A stretch of DNA of 10,925 bases from Alphaproteobacteria bacterium (lineage in GTDB: Bacteria; Pseudomonadota; Alphaproteobacteria; Puniceispirillales; Puniceispirillaceae), in contig WTHY01000045.1 in assembly GCA_011522945.1 (NCBI GenBank), positions 19,069 to 29,993 on the forward strand, in the 5' to 3' direction. Shown here in pieces: positions 1 to 6,037 of this stretch. The notes under the pieces were generated by a model, which saw only the letters and a program-made list of their open reading frames with translations, searched no databases and was not told the DNA's origin. Each line of letters begins with the position of its first letter. Positions within the stretch are counted from its first letter, which is position 1. Made by a program: the position numbers and the translations under genes.

Positions 1-97
1 CAAGCTGCGTGGCAAGCTGCCGATTTAGGCTTTGAGGTCCTGCTGTTTGCCGCTCAAGAAGCCGCGCTATCGCTTGCAAATCATCTGAGATTGTCAC
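1..97 (-). CDS. Phage tail protein, N-terminus only (probable tape measure)
   Basis: The first 32 codons of a minus-strand gene are visible before the left edge cuts it off. The start is GTG at 97, preceded by GGGGAG at 104-109 with a seven-base spacer, a good ribosome binding site. The visible protein begins MTISDDLQAIARLLERQ and is polar and helix-prone, with no recognisable domain in this short piece. Position is the main clue: in siphovirus-type operons the gene after tail tube and tail-assembly chaperone is normally the long tape-measure protein, which sets tail length. The start lies just after the stop of the mini-ORF at 101-190. The tape-measure role is inferred from gene order alone; another tail or baseplate protein is possible. 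Confidence 0.5.
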   Translation of the reverse strand, partial: MTISDDLQAIARLLERQTAGPQSLNRQLATQL

Positions 98-100
98 TGA

Positions 101-190
101 TTAACTCCCCACTTCATAAGAATGATATTCGTCTGGCACCAGGCGCAAAAGCTCTGAGGCGTAATATCTATCCCCCAGCGCCAGCTTCAA
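101..190 (-). CDS. 29-codon mini-ORF between tail tube and probable tape-measure genes
   Basis: A short open frame starts at TTG (190) or at ATT/ATC one or two codons earlier; an in-frame stop just upstream rules out a longer version. GAGGTGAGG, a strong Shine-Dalgarno-like sequence, lies 5 to 11 bases ahead of the possible starts. The predicted peptide, MKLALGDRYYASELLRLVPD and nine more residues, is acidic and has the flavour of the short tail proteins that precede tape-measure genes (for example the small GTA tail proteins of the TIGR02216 type), but it is too short for a confident match. Its position between tail tube and tape measure is where tail-assembly chaperones are encoded. It fills a gap that is otherwise unusually long for this operon. 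It may be real, or a remnant of a lost chaperone gene. Confidence 0.35.
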   Translation of the reverse strand: MKLALGDRYYASELLRLVPDEYHSYEVGS

Positions 191-222
191 AATGATGCAC
201 GCCTCACCTCATAAAAATGATG

Positions 223-1227
223 TTAGTTTGGCGATAGGTGGAAGAAGGTCAGAGGCGCAACATCAGTAGCCTCAGCAACGGCTTCAAAACGCAGCCTATT
301 TAGGACAGGAGCATGATCTAATGCTGTCTGTTGTTCATCTTCTATGAGTTTCAGTGCTGGGATTTCACAACCCAATATATGGCCACCTGCATTTCCCAAC
401 ACGATATGAAGCCGAGCTGCCCGATTTTGATCTCGCCAGCTAAAGCCATTTTCCGATTGATGTATGAATTGTACATAGCCACTTACTTTTGGCTTACCTG
501 ATGTGATGGTGGCAGGGGTGCTTGACCCGATCTGAAACAGAGGGCGAGCTGTTTGAAACTGAATAAGCAACTCGATATCCGTCAGATAAAGCGGTGCATC
601 TTCTGTCTCATCTGACCAGCGTAGCGCTAACAAAAATGGCTTAAAAGCAGGTGTAAAAACCTGATAGGAGGACTGTGCAGGACGCACTGCCTCGGCCAAG
701 GGTGTGCGATGCAATCCAAGCAAATGACTTTGCATTACAAAGCCACTATCTGATGACAGGCGCAAGCGTGTCTCAACAGCCCGCATGCCGCCATAATGCA
801 TCCCGAAATTATGTCCTGTAAATCCACGGATAAGAGATAGGCTTTTATCATGCTCTGCAATCGGCATATGCGAGGCAGATATACGCCTATTCTCCGGAAT
901 GAGAGTCGTGCTGATATTGGCTGCCAGTGCCGGCCAACCTGATTTCCACTCACTATGTAATGCTGCTGCCAGAAGCGATAAACAGGCTGGTTGTGCAGAT
1001 ATGTCAATGGTCATGCGGCTACTGACATGGCCATTTATTTTAACTGGAAAACGAGGCAAAACTGGCTGTTCCAACCACCGGCTACGCTGGAAGGTAGAAT
1101 GCGCCTGAAATTGCTCTGTGCGCACAGTTAATCCAAGTAATGTCTGTTCTGGCAGACTGCCAGGCACGCTTTCCTGGCCAAGTCCAATTTGCAACCTGGA
1201 GCTGATAGTTGGCGTTTCAAACGTCAT
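223..1227 (-). CDS. Phage tail tube protein (Phage_tube_2-like)
   Basis: A 334-residue protein that probably polymerises into the tube of a long non-contractile tail. The middle, about residues 125-170, shows the layout expected for the Phage_tube_2 family (PF18906): an aromatic segment (RGFTGHNFGMHYGGMRAVE) followed by an alternating beta strand and a charged turn. Residues 235-325 contain the second tube-like half, including the GCEIPALKL strand near residue 285, which resembles the conserved 'lP..K' strand of the family. The length is normal for this family and longer than the roughly 140-residue GTA or lambda-type tubes. The ATG at 1227 lies 11 bases inside the end of the preceding gene and is preceded by GGAGG nine bases upstream. 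Its place after the tail-terminator candidate supports the call. The family assignment is by pattern recognition, not alignment. Confidence 0.75.
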   Translation of the reverse strand: MTFETPTISSRLQIGLGQESVPGSLPEQTLLGLTVRTEQFQAHSTFQRSRWLEQPVLPRFPVKINGHVSSRMTIDISAQPACLSLLAAALHSEWKSGWPALAANISTTLIPENRRISASHMPIAEHDKSLSLIRGFTGHNFGMHYGGMRAVETRLRLSSDSGFVMQSHLLGLHRTPLAEAVRPAQSSYQVFTPAFKPFLLALRWSDETEDAPLYLTDIELLIQFQTARPLFQIGSSTPATITSGKPKVSGYVQFIHQSENGFSWRDQNRAARLHIVLGNAGGHILGCEIPALKLIEDEQQTALDHAPVLNRLRFEAVAEATDVAPLTFFHLSPN

Positions 1228-1636
1228 GAGGACTGCCCTCCCACGCTATGAAATCAAATTGGCAATCAAGACAATGAAATCCATTCTGCATGTAAGGTGG
1301 CTCAGCACGCATATGCGCCATCTCGATAATACCTACAGACTGCATAGCTAAACCTGTTCTTAATCTATCTGTAAGGGCATCAAGGTGACCTGTACCACTG
1401 CCAGCCGGCATGCCAATGGTTAGATCTAGCTGACCAGCCAAGATATTATGGGGCGTTAAATGCTGAGGCGGTTGCTGGGCTGCCGGCTGAAGACTTAGCT
1501 TGGCATAGCCTTGCCCTGAAAGCAGATCGCCAGTTGGCATATTTTCCCAGTATATAACAACATCATCGTCTAATAATGCTTGCAACTTTGTGCCAAAGGC
1601 ATCACGAATTTTTGCCATTAATGAGGTTTGTGTCAT
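1217..1636 (-). CDS. Probable tail terminator / tail completion protein
   Basis: A 139-residue protein in the slot between head closure and tail tube, where siphophages encode the tail terminator that caps the tube and joins it to the head. The N-terminus (MAKIRDAFGTKLQALL...VVIYWENMP) has the usual shape of this group: a first helix, then a beta strand running into an aromatic-Asn-Pro-like turn. The central part contains a beta strand (GQLDLTIGMPAGSG) followed by a helix (LDALTDRLRTGL), again as in tail-terminator folds (lambda gpU, DUF4128/DUF3168-like). The ATG at 1636 overlaps the stop of the upstream gene as ATGA and has AGGAGG six bases ahead. The gene overlaps the tail tube start by 11 bases. 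Function rests on fold-like pattern and gene order, not on a signature motif. Confidence 0.6.
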   Translation of the reverse strand: MTQTSLMAKIRDAFGTKLQALLDDDVVIYWENMPTGDLLSGQGYAKLSLQPAAQQPPQHLTPHNILAGQLDLTIGMPAGSGTGHLDALTDRLRTGLAMQSVGIIEMAHMRAEPPYMQNGFHCLDCQFDFIAWEGSPHDV

Positions 1637-2040
1637 TGCATACCTCCTGCGTTATTCAGGACCATCTGGATGATCTGTGCTGTTTTCAGCTGATAGCCGG
1701 TTGCTTTTGTTCGGCCAGGTTTTAGAGGTAGGATTTGCCGAATGACCCATTTGGCACCTGCAGACTCAAGTCTATCTCCGCGATGTGGCAATCCAGCATC
1801 AATAGGCAATAATCCAAGTGCCTGAGTTAACGCCGCATCATCTGGCGTGCTATCCACATCTGCTAGACGTTGGGTTGTAACAAGCATTTTGATCGGAATG
1901 ATTTCAGGCACATCTTCTGTATCAGGTTGCCAGGGGGTATCTGATTGGGGGCGGTGTGCTAGATAAAGATGCGCACCCTCACCATAGCGTGAGAGCACAT
2001 CGCGAATACGTCTGTATGAAAGCGGACTAAGGGCTGTCAT
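1633..2040 (-). CDS. Probable head closure (head-tail stopper) protein
   Basis: A 135-residue protein located between the DnaT-like connector and the tail-terminator candidate. That is the place of the head-closure or stopper protein, which seals the packaged head and presents the site for tail attachment. Visible features are a basic N-terminal helix (SYRRIRDVLSRYGEG), a beta-rich middle (IIPIKMLVTTQRL) and a strand-turn-strand near the end, GDRLESAGAKWVIRQILPL, reminiscent of the 'gD.i...g..y.V..v.p' ending of stopper proteins. The ATG at 2040 overlaps the previous stop as ATGA, and no convincing Shine-Dalgarno precedes it, so it is probably translated by coupling from the upstream gene. 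The assignment is mainly positional; another neck or minor tail protein is possible. Confidence 0.55.
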   Translation of the reverse strand: MTALSPLSYRRIRDVLSRYGEGAHLYLAHRPQSDTPWQPDTEDVPEIIPIKMLVTTQRLADVDSTPDDAALTQALGLLPIDAGLPHRGDRLESAGAKWVIRQILPLKPGRTKATGYQLKTAQIIQMVLNNAGGMQ

Positions 2041-2501
2041 GACCGGGCAACCTGCATCTGGTTGTTAGAACGTAAATACGGTCTGAGTAGCAATTCCAAT
2101 CTGGATTTCGCCTGACTCTGCTGCCTGTCATACATAATTGATAGGCTTCCGATACGCTCCTGTGAGACAGCGCCGCTTATGCCTAGCAAAGTTTCTGCCT
2201 CTCCAGCAGAGGACAGCATTGCCAGCGCTAATTCGATGCTCGCGTCAATGATAGCTTGTGGTGTGACCTCATCAATCACAAATCCATCAATCACAACATT
2301 ACGCCTGGGCCAAGACCGCAACTGCTGGCGGTTAGATTTTTCGCCTTTGAAAGAAAATAGCTGATCAAGCCAGTCAGAGGCTCTGATAAGAACGGCTTGC
2401 CTACTCGCCTCAGGCGCATCAGCCCACTCACTATAATCACGTGCTAAACACCATTTATTTGCCATATCAAGGCTGGCATAGGCATCACTGATTTGTGTCA
2501 C
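2037..2501 (-). CDS. DnaT-like head-tail connector (adaptor) protein
   Basis: A 154-residue helical protein resembling the phage group annotated 'DnaT-like ssDNA-binding protein' (DnaT_2, PF20557), which in structural operons acts as the head-tail adaptor below the portal. The pattern is visible in order: a short helix with Tyr and Ala (YASLDMANKW), the segment ASRQAVLIRASDWLDQL where many family members have 'RqAALi.At..ld', then LRSWPRRNVVIDGFVID, close to the family's 'aWPR.gv...g..i' turn, followed by PQAIIDASIELALAML, the typical closing helix. The start is GTG at 2501 with AGGGAG seven bases upstream. The gene starts 17 bases inside the 86-residue ORF before it and ends overlapping the next start as ATGA. 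The ssDNA-binding part of the family name is historical; the neck role is inferred from context. Confidence 0.75.
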   Translation of the reverse strand: MTQISDAYASLDMANKWCLARDYSEWADAPEASRQAVLIRASDWLDQLFSFKGEKSNRQQLRSWPRRNVVIDGFVIDEVTPQAIIDASIELALAMLSSAGEAETLLGISGAVSQERIGSLSIMYDRQQSQAKSRLELLLRPYLRSNNQMQVARS

Positions 2502-2745
2502 AATGCGACTCCCTATTAGGTTTTTTGCACTTATCCTGCTGAAACAAAAATGCTGATAACAGCATAGGTGGGCGGATAAAATTACCGCCCCCTGCCAATC
2601 GCCAATTCCGGTAGCGTCTGTTAAGTCCGGCTATATAGGATGAGCGTCTTACAATAAGCTGCTGGTCTGTTTGCAGATGTGAAAGGATAAGAAATTCATC
2701 TTCTGGAATGAGATCGATGTGAAAATTTACAGGCCAGTCTGCCAT
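2485..2745 (-). CDS. Hypothetical 86-residue phage protein between coat and connector
   Basis: I do not recognise this protein. It starts at ATG 2745 with AAGGAG seven bases upstream, 16 bases after the coat stop, and overlaps the connector start by 17 bases, so it is very probably translated. The first half is mixed polar and hydrophobic (VNFHIDLIPEDEFLILSHLQ) and looks like two short beta strands. The middle is strongly basic (SSYIAGLNRRYRNWRLAGGG), and the C-terminus is Lys/Arg/Cys-rich and probably disordered. There is no signal peptide or membrane segment. Small proteins in this slot in other phages can be head decoration, capsid stabilising or neck proteins, or minor internal proteins; the basic middle would suit contact with DNA or with an acidic capsid face. 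That is inference only. Confidence 0.6.
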   Translation of the reverse strand: MADWPVNFHIDLIPEDEFLILSHLQTDQQLIVRRSSYIAGLNRRYRNWRLAGGGNFIRPPMLLSAFLFQQDKCKKPNRESHCDTNQ

Positions 2746-2761
2746 AACACATCTCCTTGCT

Positions 2762-3922
2762 CTAACCGAAGATGCGCACCAGCAATTCTGGGCGGACGAG
2801 CGCTACACCCCACAGCATATCGAATTCCCAGACGGTCTGTTTATATTGACGCGTTACCTCAAGCCGCAGAGACAGGCCTGTTTGCGGATCAGTGACACTC
2901 ATCATCTGACTGCCACTTGTTTGTTCCATCCCGCCTTGTGTAAGTGGCCGCATCGCCAAAGCGAAAGCATCACGATGAAACACCATGCTCATCTGTGTTT
3001 CCGAAGGGAGGGACACTGTTGCACTTGTACTCACTGCCTTCGACAGAGGCGCATTTAAGATTATGCGCTGACGGCTTCCAGAGACCACCTCAACTGACAC
3101 GACACTATGGAATATTTCCTCTGTGCTGAATTTTAGGATTTGACCAGAAACGATAGTGCCAGACGATACAGAGAGCTCGATAAGAGAGTCGCCCTTGGAC
3201 GCTGCAGCTGCGATAGTAGCGGACACTGTCCCCTGCCCTGCCTGTGCGATAAGATCAGAACTGTACCAGTCAATGCCGAATTTCCGTCCAATCTCACCTT
3301 CAAGACGGACAGTATCGGCCCCGCTACGTTCAGCATTATAGAAATGGGGTAGGCTTAATGCCTGTGCCTCTGTGTCTAAAGATAGCAGACCAGCACGCCC
3401 TGTCTTAGGGGCATGTTCAGCATTTAATAATCGGCGTGCCTCTACTGCCACGCCAACATCATGATAGATTTCCCTCGTACCGCTCGCATAGGGCTGAAAA
3501 CTGATCATGCCCGGTTCGCCAATAATATGTTTTCCAGCAGCACTACTATCCAAAATTGATTTATGTACAGCGTTGGCTAGCGCGCGGATCGCTTCATGCA
3601 TTTGCAGCGGCATAAAATTATCCTGCATCTCAATTTGAGTCATCTCACGATCTGTCAGGTAGAAACTAGCTTTTTTCCAGTGATTTAACGTAATCGGGAC
3701 AGTTTGTATTTCGCTCAGATTTGGCTCTGGCGCTGCATGACTTGGCAGCACATCACCAACCGCAATAGGCTGTGCTAGTGGCACATCTATAACATCACCT
3801 TTTCGCGCGGCTTCAGGTGCAAAATCGCCATTTACCAGCCGTGGCAAGACAGCCTGTTCACGAAGCCCAAGCATACCTCTGGCAACAATGCGGGGAATGA
3901 GTGTTTCAATCTGATTACTCAC
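2762..3922 (-). CDS. Major capsid (coat) protein, P22-coat-like
   Basis: A 386-residue protein predicted to be the main shell subunit. It resembles the P22 coat family (PF11651) rather than the HK97/GTA gp5 type. The N-terminus (IPRIVARGMLGLREQAVLPR), then GDVIDVPLAQP near residue 60, matches the P22-type 'helix, lv, kGdti.vp' start. The C-terminal part has a beta-rich insert (roughly residues 235-310, with alternating Val/Ser strands) and ends with MLWGVALVRPELLVRI, very like the family's 'ldalyGvk.vrPEl' ending. The GTG at 3922 is preferred over an upstream ATG at 3988 because TAGGAG lies eight bases ahead and the terminator hairpin at 3979-3997 would fall inside the longer version. The gene follows the scaffold candidate, as in P22. 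Confidence 0.82.
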   Translation of the reverse strand: MSNQIETLIPRIVARGMLGLREQAVLPRLVNGDFAPEAARKGDVIDVPLAQPIAVGDVLPSHAAPEPNLSEIQTVPITLNHWKKASFYLTDREMTQIEMQDNFMPLQMHEAIRALANAVHKSILDSSAAGKHIIGEPGMISFQPYASGTREIYHDVGVAVEARRLLNAEHAPKTGRAGLLSLDTEAQALSLPHFYNAERSGADTVRLEGEIGRKFGIDWYSSDLIAQAGQGTVSATIAAAASKGDSLIELSVSSGTIVSGQILKFSTEEIFHSVVSVEVVSGSRQRIILNAPLSKAVSTSATVSLPSETQMSMVFHRDAFALAMRPLTQGGMEQTSGSQMMSVTDPQTGLSLRLEVTRQYKQTVWEFDMLWGVALVRPELLVRIFG

Positions 3923-3930
3923 AAAAATAT

Positions 3931-3936
3931 CTCCTA
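3931..3936 (-). promoter_or_regulatory. Ribosome binding site fixing the coat start
   Basis: On the minus strand TAGGAG sits eight bases before GTG 3922. The alternative ATG at 3988 has no such site and lies within the terminator hairpin, so this element decides the coat start. An ATTATA (TATAAT on the minus strand) directly overlaps it, but any transcript from that would begin at or inside the ribosome binding site. Confidence 0.8.
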
Positions 3937-3971
3937 TTATATTGATTCTGGATTTGTGTAAAAACACGGTT

Positions 3972-3997
3972 AAAAAAATAGCTGCCAATGGCAGCTA
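3972..3997 (-). terminator. Intrinsic terminator inside the morphogenesis operon
   Basis: Read on the minus strand, TAGCTGCC pairs perfectly with GGCAGCTA across a three-base loop (3979-3997), and the stem is followed at once by seven T residues (3972-3978). This is a textbook rho-independent terminator. It lies after the scaffold candidate and before the coat gene, on the strand that carries both, so it should reduce or stop transcription into the coat and tail genes unless an antiterminator or a downstream promoter acts. Confidence 0.85.
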
Positions 3998-4154
3998 CTA
4001 TGCCCCCTATAAATGGGGGTTTTGATAGGATGTTGGGACGCAAATTTAGCCTTATAGCAAAGCCAATAAGGCGCTTGCGCATAAGCCTATATCATGCCTC
4101 TTACGTCATGTTTGGCCTAAATCATATGTGCAGAGACCTTATAGGCCGTTAGGC
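3998..4154. other. Structured intergenic region between scaffold candidate and coat
   Basis: About 157 non-coding bases in an operon where genes otherwise touch or overlap. A second hairpin, CCCCC at 4003-4007 with GGGGG at 4015-4019, is followed on the plus strand by TTTT (4020-4023), so it could end plus-strand transcription or simply stack before the minus-strand terminator. GCCTTAT at 4049-4055 pairs with ATAAGGC at 4066-4072. Several variants of an AAGCCTATA / TATAGGCTTA / CCTATAAGG motif occur through 4050-4155, on both strands. I see no convincing promoter with good spacing and no ORF of note. The region may be a leader, a processed RNA segment or a binding array. Confidence 0.5.
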
Positions 4155-4661
4155 TTAAGACAACCGCACCTGTCCTGCTGCAATCAGTTCCAGCGCGTTA
4201 TTAATACCTGTCACATCATGACGTGCTATCACATGACCACCTGCGGCATTTACCTCAACTGGCGTACCTGCCCCATGACCGAAAAGCCTGTTTTGACCAT
4301 CACTCGTTGCTATATGAGCATCTTTAGCCCCTGTCTCAGGACCTGACGCCAAAGCATTTGCGACCGCACCCGGACCTGAATTTCGGTTTGGGTGTTGGCC
4401 TGACCCTGCCTCCGAGCTTGAGTCTGCGCTTGGCTCTAAGTTTAAACTGGGGCTTTCTTCTGGTTCGAGGTCCAAATTTGCGTTTGCCTTTAGCCCTGCT
4501 CTATTTTCAGATACCTGTTCATTACCTGCGACTAGCCTGTCTGAATCTGCATGCATTTCAGATATCTGCTCTGGTGTTGAGCTGGCTCCCGCCTGTGAAG
4601 CTCCTTCCGGCTCCAACGCAATTGTTGGCTCTTGTTTCTCTCTCTCAGAGGTTTCAGTCAT
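4155..4661 (-). CDS. Acidic disordered protein; scaffolding protein candidate
   Basis: A 168-residue protein between portal and coat, exactly where P22-type phages encode the scaffold that guides coat assembly. The sequence is very rich in Glu, Ala, Ser, Gly, Asn and Pro and nearly lacks aromatic and large hydrophobic residues until the end. Short repeats of the type LxLEPE occur at residues 15-80 (for example NLDLEPEESPSLNLEPS). Only the last 40 residues look ordered: a strand-like stretch (GTPVEVNAAGGHVIARHDV) then a hydrophobic helix (INNALELIAAGQV). A disordered body with a structured C-terminal coat-binding end would fit a scaffold, though P22's own is longer and more helical. The ATG at 4661 overlaps the portal stop as ATGA and has AGGAG seven bases upstream. 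No protease motif is visible. The role is inferred from position. Confidence 0.6.
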   Translation of the reverse strand: MTETSEREKQEPTIALEPEGASQAGASSTPEQISEMHADSDRLVAGNEQVSENRAGLKANANLDLEPEESPSLNLEPSADSSSEAGSGQHPNRNSGPGAVANALASGPETGAKDAHIATSDGQNRLFGHGAGTPVEVNAAGGHVIARHDVTGINNALELIAAGQVRLS

Positions 4662-5986
4662 AGCTTTGCTCCTGATTTGATTTTGTCATTATTCTGGTCA
4701 CCATTTGCTGGCCCTAAGACCCCAGCTCGTTCGACCTCTACCAAAAAGCGTTCAGCAGAAATTTCCCCAGCCAGCCTTGCTTTTAATAGCCAGTCTGCCA
4801 GCGCCGTCTTCTCGTCGGTCATTTGCCAGCGCTTAGATATAATCACATCACCTACGCATTCCTCAGCTAGACCAAGCCACTGTGCAGCCATTTTGAATGC
4901 GCGTAGCAGACCATCTTCTAAAACCTGCAATATACCTGTTAATGCTGCATGATTTTGCGCAGAATCAATCGCCTTGGCTGTAGCTGTTATCTGCCCAGGC
5001 TGGTTGGTCAGCATCTCCAACCCCATGACAGCCATCCTATCTTCAAGATCGATTAGGTCCTGCCTGCCAGCGGCAATTGCAGCGCCACTATGCTCTACAA
5101 ATTTTAGGTCAGAGGCAGGATCATCTGCCATAATCAATCGGTTCGGCCCAATATCAAGCTGTTCATCACCAATTTGCATGGCTCTGCCAAACAGAATAGG
5201 GACACGGGCTACATGCAGAATATGCCGCTGGTCAGACGAGGATTGCCAATGCGCCAAATTTAACCAGGCCAAATCCAGAAGCGGTGGTCTCGCCATCATA
5301 TGGCCTGTTGCATTCACATTCATCGTGATCAAGGGGACTGCACCTAAATTATGGGTGCCTGACGCTGTCAGGTTCCAATGATCATCAGACCCAGCTTGCG
5401 GCATCCATACCTCCCAGCTATCTGCTGTGAAGCGTCTTATGAGCTCAGATTGACGTTCACCAAATTGCCCAACAGGCTGAATAGCTGTTGAAGATAGTCT
5501 GATATCTTGTAGACCATCTGCACTATCCAAGCGTGACCCTATGAGATTTTCTGCTGGCTGCAATATAAAATATGGCGCACCACCGCTGCGTGGCCTGTCT
5601 AATAAAATATGTGCAAGGCCATCTCTTAATAATAGTTGTAATAAGCGATGCGCAAATTCAGATAGGGTTTGCCCCTGCCCATTCATGTTTTTGGCAAGTG
5701 CAAGCATTTCCGGAGCCGCTGTTTCTGACAGATATATTGGCTTCATAAAGGGCTTGCCAGATAGGGCTTGGATTGTGCGTGCAAAACCATTGAACAGAAC
5801 CGTGCGATGCAAGCGTGCACGCCATGCTGGCCAGCTTTCTGCACGCTCACGCGGCAACCAGCGCAAACCAGCTGCCCGCATGGTTGAGGTGCCCCCCATC
5901 AAATCCTTTATCAGCTCTAAATCGCCAGACATGGCCTGCCAAGCAAATGAGCGTGCATTGATACGGTCAGCTGTTTGTCGTTCCAT
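4658..5986 (-). CDS. Phage portal protein (DUF4055-like)
   Basis: A 442-residue protein matching the DUF4055 portal type (PF13264), the ring at one capsid vertex through which DNA enters and leaves. The N-terminal third carries the family layout: IKDLMGGTSTMRAAG, then the WLPRE segment, a Trp/Arg-rich helix (PAWRARLHRTVLFNGFARTI) and LSGKPFMKPI. The middle contains HRLLQLLLRDGLAHILLD, and a later helix, DLEDRMAVMGLEMLTNQPG, resembles the 'le.qm..lGa.ll' region. Length is normal. I place the start at ATG 5986, with AGAAGGA eight bases upstream; an in-frame GTG at 6031 would add 15 residues but has no ribosome binding site. It follows the large terminase by 51 bases and its stop overlaps the next start as ATGA. 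Confidence 0.82.
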   Translation of the reverse strand: MERQTADRINARSFAWQAMSGDLELIKDLMGGTSTMRAAGLRWLPRERAESWPAWRARLHRTVLFNGFARTIQALSGKPFMKPIYLSETAAPEMLALAKNMNGQGQTLSEFAHRLLQLLLRDGLAHILLDRPRSGGAPYFILQPAENLIGSRLDSADGLQDIRLSSTAIQPVGQFGERQSELIRRFTADSWEVWMPQAGSDDHWNLTASGTHNLGAVPLITMNVNATGHMMARPPLLDLAWLNLAHWQSSSDQRHILHVARVPILFGRAMQIGDEQLDIGPNRLIMADDPASDLKFVEHSGAAIAAGRQDLIDLEDRMAVMGLEMLTNQPGQITATAKAIDSAQNHAALTGILQVLEDGLLRAFKMAAQWLGLAEECVGDVIISKRWQMTDEKTALADWLLKARLAGEISAERFLVEVERAGVLGPANGDQNNDKIKSGAKL

Positions 5987-5994
5987 AAACTCTA

Positions 5995-6001
5995 TCCTTC
6001 T
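5995..6001 (-). promoter_or_regulatory. Ribosome binding site fixing the portal start
   Basis: On the minus strand AGAAGGA lies eight bases ahead of ATG 5986. The alternative in-frame GTG at 6031 lacks any purine-rich site at a useful distance, so this element decides the start. Confidence 0.75.
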
Positions 6002-6037
6002 GACGTAAATACCTGTTCCAGCAGATTGCACTTCAGG

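Noticed and set aside
3936..3941. TATAAT on the minus strand as a coat promoter (with TTTACA 15 bases upstream)
   Set aside because: Spacing is short, and transcription would start within or after the ribosome binding site, leaving no usable leader. It more likely arises from the AT-rich site before the start codon.
3923..3988. N-terminal extension of the coat protein from ATG 3988
   Set aside because: It would run through the terminator stem and skip the strong ribosome binding site at GTG 3922. The extra residues do not resemble coat proteins.
4358..4663. Leucine-rich plus-strand ORF opposite the scaffold candidate
   Set aside because: It is the mirror of the LxLEPE repeats read on the other strand. 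The minus-strand gene has AGGAG and an ATGA overlap with the portal, so that strand is the coding one.
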